Shown here in pieces: positions 49,317 to 59,570 of a stretch of 64,000 bases of DNA. The first letter of the stretch is position 1, and each line of letters opens with the position of its first letter. A program made the translations under genes and the position numbers. This DNA comes from Rotaria socialis (Eukaryota > Rotifera > Eurotatoria > Philodinida > Philodinidae), in assembly GCA_905331475.1 (NCBI GenBank), contig CAJNYU010004477.1:2887-66886 (forward strand), in the 5' to 3' direction. The notes beneath the pieces are model-generated. The model saw only the letters and a program-made list of their open reading frames with translations, had not been told where the DNA came from and ran no database searches.

Positions 49317-50876
49317 ATGAATTGCTCTGTGTATTCATCATCTTTTTTATCACCATACCGAAATTCTCATCCTCATCAATTATCATCATTTCGTATTGAT
49401 GATATATTAAAAGCACCAACATCAATATCGCCAACATTTATTGATCCAACAGCACTTTGGTCATCATTTGCTGCTCAACTTTTGGCTTATTCACCTGAAA
49501 TCTTATCAGTTTCAACAGCAACAACAACAACAGCATCACCAAATGATATTTCACCGGCTTTAATTTCACCACAAAAACATCTTCATCATCGACATCAATA
49601 TCATCCATATTTATCCATATCGCGACATTCTCCAACAACAAAAATTCAACATGATTCTACTTCAAATTTAACAACATCAACAAATAAAAATAATTATCAA
49701 CATACACTTTCACCATTATCAATTAAAGACAAAATACAACATCAACATATTGACCGGAATGGTATGTTCAAATAGAGATAAGCAAAACACTAAAAGAAAA
49801 AGAGAAGAGGAAATAAACACATTAATGATTTCGGAAAAGTGGTCCATTGGTTAGAATTTTAACATTCTCAAGGTTATTTGTCCTTAATTTTGTTATGAGA
49901 ATAATCAACATATCATTTTCACTATCTTCTCTCGACATATATACATATTATTGATAAAAATACAATTATGATGCTCTTGAACTTGCCATTCGATGCTCTC
50001 TCTTTCTTTCGTAGTGTTGTTATTCTATGAGGGGTGATAAAAAGTAATATAACAACTAATGATTCATCAACAAGTTTACTGATATGTATTTTTTTTTGTT
50101 GGTTTCTTCTAAAGTATGAAAAAAAAGCAAAGGAAAGGAAAATTTATAGACGAGAAAAATCAATACTATATGAGCTGATCATCGTACTTATGTTAAAAAA
50201 CGATAATTCATTGAATAGGTGATGTGAGTGTTAAGTGCTCATCGACTTAATTCGTGTTAAAGGATAAATAATAAAGTTTGTTTCTTTTTTTTTTTATTTG
50301 CCAATAAAGAATGTCTATCATCAATGATTCCATCATCATCACACCATCAAGCATCGCCGGCAACTGCTGCTGCTGCATATTGGCCATATTTATATTCACG
50401 TTGTAATCCAACAGCAGTATCAACAGCAAGCGTTTCCCGTCGTAAAGGTGGTCAAATAAGATTTTCAGCTGAACAAAGTTTACAATTAGAAAAAAAATTT
50501 GAAATAAGTCAATATTTATCACCAGTTGAACGTAAACAAATTGCTAAAACACTTCATTTAAGTGAAAGACAAGTGAGAAACTTCTGCTCTTTTTTTTCTT
50601 TATTATTAGTAACAATTACTATTTTATTATAGATTAAAACATGGTTTCAAAATCGACGAGCAAAGCATCGCCGATCAGCTGCAACAGTAGTGAAAAAAGT
50701 ATAGAAAAAATCATTATTCATATCACTGATATATGCATGTTCTTCTTTTTTTTTAGGATGTGGACAAATCATGTTCATCACCGCAACAAACTGATGATGA
50801 AGACGACGACGACGATGATATCGATATTGACGACAATGTGGATGAAGAACATGCAACATCGTCGAATTCAAATTAG
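49317..50876 (+). CDS. HHEX: Homeobox protein HHEX/PRH
   Basis: Four exons (49317-49761, 50310-50572, 50633-50698, 50757-50876) join in phase to 297 residues. Near the N terminus, SFRIDDIL is an Eh1-like Groucho-binding motif, at the position of FYIEDIL in vertebrate HHEX. A His/Ser/Thr-rich linker follows. The homeodomain (residues ~195-254) begins RRKGGQIRFSAEQSLQLEKK, has the HHEX-type YLSPVERKQIAKTLHLSERQ, and ends with recognition helix IKTWFQNRRAKHRR. A 60-nt intron splits the homeodomain between RQ and IKTW. The C terminus is strongly acidic (DDEDDDDDDIDIDDN), as in HHEX. A nuclear repressor of endoderm, blood and secretory fates. An in-frame GTG at 49287 exists, but the ATG at 49317 gives the best start. 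Confidence 0.92.
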
Positions 50877-53670
50877 CTTTCTTTATTTTTACGTTCCGAT
50901 TCATTGGACAGCAATCTTTTCTTTTTCGTTTTTCTCCTTCTTTCAAATATAGATAACAAAAACAGAACGCATACAGAAAAAAAAACATTAATTCAATTTT
51001 TATGTAAAATAATGAATAGAAAGATGTAAAAAATAATAATAACACGTAATGCAAAAATTTCAACCAATGGTTGTATTCGTTTAGTTTATATACAGAAGAT
51101 AAAATGTCACATGCGATATATTCATTTGTTCTGCGGTGATATGTCCGTATTATACGAGGTAGCTATAGCAAAGATTGAAGTCAGAGCAAAACGAATTTAT
51201 TACTTCCTCTAAGTGTTCGCATTTCATGGATGTACTTCAATCTTAACTTAATTATTCATATGGATGTGAGTGTATCAAGGACTAGAATAAATTCTTGTTG
51301 CCGTCAGCACACTGGTTTATGCAAGCATCTATAAATTTATAGACTCGATGAGTTTCTAATGATGAGTTGTCAGTGGAATTCTCTCTCATTTCCATCGAAA
51401 CGAAACAAAGCATTCGTATTTGGTTTTTGCGAAATCTGTCTTTGTTGCAACATTTGATTCTTTGTATGTAGAAATTGATTCGTTTTGATACTCTGAGAAC
51501 TATCATAATTTCTCTTATTTTAGTTCATTCATATTAAGGGCCTCATATATCCTATGTAAATAATTTAATGCGATAAATTAATATGATTTCTTTTGCACGT
51601 ATGTATATGTACAATTCATAAGAATATTTTCATCTCACACTCACACATATTTTCATATAATCTTTTGTTATGAGCTGTAGAAATGCAAGATATTGTGTAA
51701 AGTGTGAGTACACTTTTCATTCTTAAGTAAACACTAGAGATAGAAGCTTACTATTTGCAAACGTATTTTTATCCAATCGAGGGTGCGTTATAAATAAAAA
51801 AGAATGAAAAGAAATAAGAATTTATCCATTTTTGAAGTGACTTTTTTTCAATGCATATCAGTAATAATAGTAGAGTTCTTTGTTATAACATTCAAGGAAG
51901 ACAAATAGTTCGAAACATGATCTAAATGCTTGTAAAATTATGATCTATGACTTAATCATTCGGGGAAGAAGATAGACAAAAATAGTTAGATTCAGTGTAG
52001 GCACGAAACACGTAATCTTAATTGTTCTTTTCATTTTTATTCCGCAATAAATGGTTAATAACAAGTATTGTTCGAGTTAGTCTAGGATTGAGACAAGAAA
52101 ATTAAAAAAAGAGGCTAACCATGGGAGTTGTTCAGAAGAATTCGAAGCAAAACAATACAATTTTCATTTGGCAACCGTACATGAACAATTCTTAGATAGC
52201 AGACAGACGACTCAGATTCATCTACATGGTACAAAAAAGTAATTACAATGCCTATCATTCAATGGGATGGGCGCATTATGTAGTTAGTTCTATAGATCAA
52301 ACTTTTTAGCTCATAGCTTTTCTTTCGATCTTTGAAAAATTAGTTATTTTCGTGTTTTTAGTCAGTTTTCTAATGAAGGATTCGTCATTTATTTTAATGT
52401 TCGCTCCACCTTCAAATTCAGGCATTCACCAAACATCTTTCAATATGTTGATGTTTATCAGGTCGCACGTAATTGATAAGCATACAAGTATAAGTTAATA
52501 TTTTTTCCACGTTATCATCGAAAAAAACGCATATTAAAAGAAATCTTTATTTCGCTTTTCATATTTACAATGCGTACCTTGATGAGTAAAAATAGTTAAA
52601 GAAAAAGAATGCGACAGATTTTTTGTTTGTTTTGGAAAAATATAAGTCGCCGAAAGAAGAGTTAGTAAATGCAATAAAAACGTTTACGCAGACAAACAAA
52701 AGATAAAGACGGCAGTTTTGCGCATAACAATCTTTATTTGATTAACTATGGTTTGCGATACAGAACTCTGTCTAGTTGGACTGTGTATTAATGTTACTCG
52801 ATGCTAAGTTCTTTTGAATTTAGAGTTAGATAACAGAGAAACATGATGTAAAAGGAGCAGTCAAGTATACACAGTAGAAATTTAATATTTATTATTTATT
52901 AATAAAGTATGAATGGATTTTAAGAATAGTACGCAAAATCTAAATTATTCTAATATTGATAGAAGAAGATCGTACTTGTATCGTAGACTTTTCCGGAATA
53001 TGATTTCGATCAAGAAGTCTGCTTTCGTATTGCAAGTAACCTATAATAAAAACAAAGGGATATCAACTTTTGATTCTCTCTCTCTCACTAATTTTCCTCT
53101 TGGGCAACTAGATTTCAAACGTCATAGACACCATTTCTGATCGTATAAAACAAAGTTTTCTTCAAAAAACAAGCACTTAGATTATGCGCTCTGTTCAAAT
53201 AAACTGAAGTTTTTATTTTCTTATGAAGAAAAAATGTCGTATTTCAAGGTAAAACATTACAATAAAAAAAATGAAAGTATTCTTTTATTGAGTCTGTCTT
53301 CTCCATTGATGAATACATCATAAATAATCGAAGATACACCTTTCACTTCTATAATTCGTCAATTATTGTTTTAAAAAATTACACAATCGACTCGTGCAGA
53401 ACTCTGTATAGTACTTGCTCAATTAATTACAAAGAAAAAAAAAAAAATATATATATAAAGGTCATCAATGCCATTTGCATTATCGACTAACTAGAAGATG
53501 TCAAGCGTAAGATACGCAAGTTCATCGAATTATTTTCTTGTCTGTGAAATGTTTTTGCCTGGGAAAACAAGTCTTTTATTAAAATTGTCATCATTGACGT
53601 AAATGTTAAATGCGGCTCATTTTAAAACGAGAAAACATCATGAACGTTAATATCGAGTGAGACCCGTATA
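50877..53670. other. Gene-free interval downstream of HHEX
   Basis: Nothing recognisable over 2.8 kb apart from the likely HHEX 3'UTR at the start. Short frames at 51282 and 52913 have no family features. Confidence 0.45.
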
Positions 53671-54635
53671 ATGATGGCAGTAAATATCAACGTCATGGGG
53701 TTTAACACGACAAGTATTGGCCCATTTATAGACACGTCTCATGGTCCAACATATACGCAAGAAGTGATTTATGTAGTTTTGCAACTATGTCAAATATTAT
53801 CTTTTATTGCTTACATTATTGTCGGCTACACTATTTTCTTTCTTCACCAAAAGAATTGACAAAAACACTGAGCTTTCATGGAATTTTCATGATCCTTGTA
53901 TTTAATTTCATTGAAGTATCACTTTTATTGTCACTGGCTCTTGACTATTTCCATGCGGGTACTGTTCATCCGTCAACTTATACAACCTGTATCGTTTTGA
54001 CATTCACAGATTCAATATCATACTATTCAAGTTTATTTCTAATGAGTCGGGCAGCATTTGAACGACATTTACTCATTTTTCGCTCGACTTTATTCAATAC
54101 CAAACGAGGCCAAATTTTGTCTCACTATTCACCGATGATTTTTAATTGTATCTATGTAATAATATACTACTTTATCGTGGACTTTCTTTATCCTTGCGAG
54201 AACGCAAACGGATTTTTCATTCTTTTTTTTTTGTGGCTTTATTTGTTATATGAATTTGCCAACGCCTATTTTACTTGGCATCAAATCTATGATCCATCAA
54301 GTTGCTCAAACAATCGTTATCATACCCTTTAGTATTGCACTACTAGTAAGAGTTGTTTTTACTGGACAACAGTGACGCCAATCAATCGATCGGCAGAAAT
54401 ATAAAAAATGATCATACAACTGATGAGCCTTTCCATGATCTATTTGATCTTTCGCACACCATTTTCACTGAATCCCATTGCAAAGGTTGCGGGATTACGA
54501 CAGGTATTTTCATACAACGCCTATTCCAATGTTTTACCTTGCTGGTCACATGGAATATGCATTACTATACCATTTGCTATTGCTCCATCCTTGCCAAACA
54601 TTAGAACCAAGTTGAGAGCACGGGTCTATACTTAA
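53671..54635 (+). pseudogene. Rhodopsin-like GPCR, frameshifted copy
   Basis: Seven hydrophobic segments of a short class A receptor can be followed across three frames. The N terminus has an NTTS glycosylation site and TM1 (LCQILSFIAYIIVGYTIFFL). After a frame change near 53850 comes TM2-TM5, with FHGIFMILVFNFIEVSLLL, a Cys in TYTTC before TM3, SSLFLMSRAAFERHLLIFR after TM3 (in place of a DRY box), and FVILFFLW-like spans. A further change near 54310 is followed by QTIVIIPFSIALLVRV. A TGA near 54373 and another shift near 54405 precede TM6-TM7 (MIIQLMSLSMIYLIF, FSYNAYSNVLPCW) and the basic end NIRTKLRARV. At least three frameshifts plus a stop mean it cannot be translated as one protein. Related intact receptors are common in bdelloids. 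Ligand unknown. Confidence 0.7.
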
Positions 54636-56243
54636 GTTTTACTTCAACAAATAAAAACGATGTCAATTCAATTTGTTCTTTAATACGATCTACATAAATT
54701 TAAATTATAGAGACAATATATTTTAGCTGCAATCCATTCTGGTGTCCTTAACCGTATGCATGCAAGACTTGTAAACTTGAACGATTTAGTTCTCGTCTTA
54801 CTATGAGGAAAAAAAGCCGTGGAATTTATTGTACTTTTTCTCTTTTTTTTTTTATAGACAAATGTCAATCACACTAAGTGATACAAATGTTAGACATGTT
54901 TCGTTTTCGGCAACCTATAATCCATGATAGTTTATTCAGATCGGCAAACAAGGTATTCTCTTTCGTTAATCGTTAGTGTTATTGAAAGATTTCGATTTTC
55001 TAATGACTATTTAGAGTATTGAATAATCAATATCAGTTGAAGTGATAGAATGAAAATTCATTATCAAAAAACCAATACTTCCAAGGAATTATATTATAAA
55101 AGTCATACTAGAAGAGAATACGACGACAATCAGATGCAACGTAGTTATTTGAATCAGTCAATATCAAAGAGATACATCTAAAAGGAGATTTCATTAATTT
55201 CGCCAATTACTGGGTCATGATTCGTCAAAATGCATTAGAAAAATAAATTACAGGCTCACGAAAGAGGACGGACCGAAACTTTCGAGCTAATTGTAATAGG
55301 AACTTTATACAAGGAGTGCAAAGTTCGGTCTCTATGCAATTCTCGTCTGTTTTTGTTCATGGGAGAGTGTTTCACATACAGACACGATAGTTTCATCTGC
55401 TTTTGATTTTTATATGCTGAAATTCGCCTAAATCATACTTAAAATGTATATTTTCTTATAAAAATCGCCAGAAACTGGCGTAGATTGCTTTAAAAATATG
55501 AAAGTTTTGTAAATGAATTTGGCTAAATCATTTTTTCCCAGTGATATTCATTGTTTAAGACACTGAATATTGATTGCAAAATTAAATTGTTTTACTAATA
55601 CTAACTTTGAATGGAGCATTTGGTTCCATTTCAATCTGATTCATTGTGTATGTAATTGCAATTATTTAAAATGTCACCGATATTTATGGAAGCAGCGGTG
55701 AACTCCTCGACAAACTATCAATCAATGAAGAATTTAGAAACTGTGAAGATTCAATCATAGACTAACTTCAATTGTTGTTTATTTTTCGTAAATGTTTGTG
55801 CTTCTATAGTTCAAATTTTTTTGTTTGAATCACGAAAAGAAAATAATTAACTATTAATGTAATGTTTACTGACATTCCAGGTTATGAGATTGTCGTTATA
55901 ACGATGCCATCTCCTTTATGTTTACCGACTTCTAATGCAAATAGCATAGTTCTCTTTCAGTTACATCCATTTTGTCATCTAAAATAAATGCATTGAGCTT
56001 TTAAAAAATGTCAAAAGAATGAATATAATTTAGTACAACAGTTTTGCACGTTTACATTTTCATCTATATGTATGAATGTCAAATTTGCTCTGCTGTTACA
56101 TTGAAGTAGCAAATGGTCTATTTGTTGAGATATTTGTTTTTCAATGAATCATTCATTCATTCTGACTAGGTTCTTGTAATTAGTTCTCGCTACCATTGAA
56201 AATCTGGTATTCATTCCCGATAAATGTTAAGATACTGCGTAGT
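54636..56243. other. Gene-free interval
   Basis: A+T-rich, stops in all frames. A short inverted pair (GACCGAAACTTTC near 55271, GCAAAGTTCGGTC near 55319) may be a decayed foldback. No other structure seen. Confidence 0.4.
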
Positions 56244-56251
56244 TCTCATAC

Positions 56252-57590
56252 CAGGGCTCCTAATGGGATGGGATGGGACGAAATTTTTGTCCCTTGGGAT
56301 AATGCAAGTCGTTCCATCCCATCCGATGGGATTCGCTATATTTACGAGAAATCTTACTGAAAATCAAGGTTTATTTTTTTTGTAACTGAAAATTCGAAGT
56401 TTTCCAGCATTCCGATTTGAATATTGGAATTAGAGATGCACCAATTCCTAGTACATTGCAAGAAAGATGAGATTTTTGTCTGATGTAGAATGGAGTTGTC
56501 CTCTGATTCCATATATCAACCAAGACCATTTTTTTGTTCTATGTAAAACGATAGCCGAGATTTATGAAAGATTAAAAAACGTTTTCGGATTTGACTCAGA
56601 ATTTGAATTTTCAAGTTGTTTTCGGCCAAATCCAATTCAGTTCTAGACTTGCAGTTTGCATTACACAAACTCTAAGAATAGATTTGAAAAGAACGTTCAA
56701 AACTGAACAGAAAAAAAAAAAAGTAAAAAGAGGCTTAGTCCATAACTCCCGATGCTGGAAACGTGTAAACATTGGATAAAAAACTCAAGAAATTGACGGG
56801 ATTTGATCTTTTCCCTACTTAAAAATGCCGTGCCCGGTAGTGAGAATTATCGATTGAACATCTCTTTCTTCATAGTTTTATTTTCAGTTTTGAACGCTTT
56901 TTTCAAATCTATTCTTAGAATTTGTGTAATGCAAATTGCAAGTCTGAAACTAAGTTGGATTTGACGGAAAACGACTAGAAAATTGGAATTGGGAGTCAAA
57001 TCCAAAAATGCTTTTTCATCTTCAATAAATTTGGATCATAGTTTTTCATAGATCGAAAAAAATGGTCTTGACTGATATATGGAACGGAATCAGAGGACGA
57101 CTGCCTCTTACATTAGGCAAAAATTTTATCTATCGTACCATGTACTAGAAGTTAGTGCATTCCTAATTGGAATATCATTATCAATACCTTTTAATTCTGT
57201 TTGTGATGTTGTAAACGAAATTTGATTTTCTCAACTGAATATTTCTGTTTATCAGAAACTGAGGATGATAATGAAGAAGAAATAATTATAGAAAGTGACA
57301 TTGAACAATTTATAAAACAAAATATGGTGATATTTTTATTAAAACATTGAAACAAAAATAATATTTATGTTTATTTCTGTTTTCTATGTTTTATCGTATT
57401 CTTTATTCAACTGTTCGAATAGAGCTCGGAGTTGGGTTAATGACCAGTACAGAAAAAGAATGATAATATTCACACTTTTCACCTATTGTCAAGTGTGACA
57501 TAAATGAATAGATATTTTTTCTTTAAAAAAAACAATCACATTTCCCATGGGATTAGGAACTCATCCCATCCCATCCCATTAGGAGGCCTG
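56252..57590. mobile_element. hAT-type element with exact 8-bp target duplication (outer of a nest)
   Basis: The left end CAGGGCTCCTAATGGGATGG and the right end, reversed, CAGGCCTCCTAATGGGATGG form inverted repeats of about 27 bp with one mismatch. The flanks are the identical 8-mer TCTCATAC (56244-56251 and 57591-57598). The interior has a short acidic open stretch near 57255-57325 (ETEDDNEEEIIIESDIEQF) that may be a scrap of a transposase or capture from a host gene. A second element (56431-57166) is inserted within it, so without that insertion and its duplication this copy is about 595 bp. Confidence 0.88.
56431..57166. mobile_element. Nested hAT-type foldback element
   Basis: The ends are TAGAGATGCACCAATTCC and, reversed, TAGGAATGCACTAACTTC. 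The identical 8-mer ATTGGAAT lies on both sides (56423-56430, 57167-57174). The arms are imperfect inverted repeats over some 300 bp each: for example GAATAGATTTGAAAAGAACG near 56676 answers CGCTTTTTTCAAATCTATTC near 56897. The whole transcript could therefore fold into one long hairpin. No coding capacity. Its terminus TAGRGATGCACCA is shared with the element in the NF1 remnant. Confidence 0.88.
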
Positions 57591-57598
57591 TCTCATAC

Positions 57599-58611
57599 CA
57601 TCGTGTAGACATCATTCGATAAACCTTTTTATTTTTTTTCCATAATTTCAAGGTACAAAAGTATCTGTTTCTCATCGAACGGTTATTATTATCGAAATTT
57701 CGTTCAATGTTTTTCAAATAATCATGGAGCGATATAATGCATAAGACTATACAATTTTGTAAGAGATATACCATAGAGCAACCCATACTAGTATAGAAAG
57801 AACCAAAAAGATTTACGTAGGCATTCATGTTTTATATTTTTTGGATGACCTTCGCCCATTGGATTATACGAGTAATTGTTATTTAAAGACCCAATCATTT
57901 TCGGTTCAGCTTTTCTTTCTCGTATTTGTAGATTTCGATAGAATAGATGCAGTATAATATTTGCTCGCATTTACTTTCTATTGTAACTTTTAACCGCGCA
58001 ATACATTTTGTATTAAAGGCAACATATGAAAAAAGCTGTAACATGAATAGTTCTAATTTTGAGAAAGAACTGCTTCTTCTATTACTATAGTTTCGCTTTT
58101 GAAATGGGCAAATACACGATTTATTGGTGTATTTCGTCATCTGACGGTAAGTAGTTCTTAGGTGCGCGCATTTTTTCTATTCATAAGACTAGATTACACA
58201 TAATTTACTGCAACACATTTGCCAATATAGATAACCAACAAAGTATATTGATCTAAGCGCCGAAAATTAATTTCACAGAATTTTGTATATTGTGAAAATA
58301 ACTTTTGAAAATTCTAAATTTTGTACACGCTACAAGTTACTATATGCCGAATTTTGTTAACATAACACATGAAATCATTAAAATTGGAAAAAGAAAACAC
58401 TACCAATTACCACAAGAGCACATCTGTTACATGTGAGTGTCCGTAAAACGTTCTTTCATTAACATGGAGTACTTAAAGGTAAATATCTGGAGAAAATGTG
58501 CTTTTAAATTTAGTTTATTTTTTCTCAGCGTTTGATTTTATTAAAGGAAGAAGTCCGCGCGCTTTTGGAAGTATGATCAGTTAGCTATACATACTTGGAA
58601 CATTTAGAGTA
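57599..58611. other. Gene-free interval between two hAT elements
   Basis: No coding signal. Short minus-strand frames at 57553-58140 overlap the end of the outer element and show no domain. Confidence 0.45.
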
Positions 58612-58619
58612 TTGCAATA

Positions 58620-59015
58620 TAGGGGTGAGAATTTATTGTTATTGTTACTAATAACAATAACTTTTTTGTTATTGTTATTAGTAACAATAACTTTTTTTGT
58701 TATTGTTATTGATAACAATAACTTTTTTGTTATTTGCTATAAATAACAGATAAATAACAAATAACTTTTTTTTTTGAAAAAGATCTTGTCTCATCTCGCT
58801 GTATATTTTAATTACATCCATTATATGAGCTTATGCTTTAGAACAAATTTTTGACTTCTATAGTGCCAATTCGCATGGTATACCCATATAAACAATGAAC
58901 TGAGTTTTGAGGAAAAAAAGTTATTTCTTATTTATTTGTTATTTATAACAAATAACTATCGAAAAAAAGTTATTGTTATTAATAACAACAAGATAACAAT
59001 AACTTCGCACCCCTA
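58620..59015. mobile_element. 396-bp hAT-type MITE made of TTATTG/CAATAA palindromes
   Basis: The termini TAGGGGTGAGAATTTATTG and, reversed, TAGGGGTGCGAAGTTATTG are flanked by the exact 8-bp duplication TTGCAATA (58612-58619 and 59016-59023). The interior is largely a set of self-complementary units built from GTTATTGTTATT and AATAACAATAAC, separated by T or A runs, so both halves can pair with each other and with themselves. No coding capacity. Confidence 0.88.
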
Positions 59016-59570
59016 TTGCAATAACTTCTGAACACGTTTGCTACTACTATCATTTTGTACGGAAGGTCTCCGCTAGTTTTTCTTTTTGCGAATTATTTCC
59101 GATGCCTCGCTTTTTTCCAGTTTTTCATATAAAAAGTTTTATTTTATATTACGGATATGCATACGCATTTGCTATCTCAAAAGAAAATCAATGAAAGCAC
59201 TCAAGCCTAATCAAAAGTATACATTCAGGAAACATTGTCTCAAATAAAACTTGTATTCTTTTATTTCTGGAGGCTTCATGAGTTGAAACTGTAAGAATCA
59301 AGAAAAATGAAAGTTTTCGTTTGTTTTTCTTGTATTAGTTTTAGACGAACTTTTCACTTTTCGGACTTTATGAGGTAGTAGCAAAGCCACAGTCGATCGC
59401 CTATTTTCATGTTATAACCAAATTCAGTTTACTAATTCATGTTCAACTAAGTTGACATGACGGAACATTTCATATAACAGAGTTTTACTTTTCTAACAAT
59501 TCTACACGTTACTGGTGAATTTTGTTTTTTTTAGATTTCTCAAATAAATAAATGTTGAAATCGATATTTC

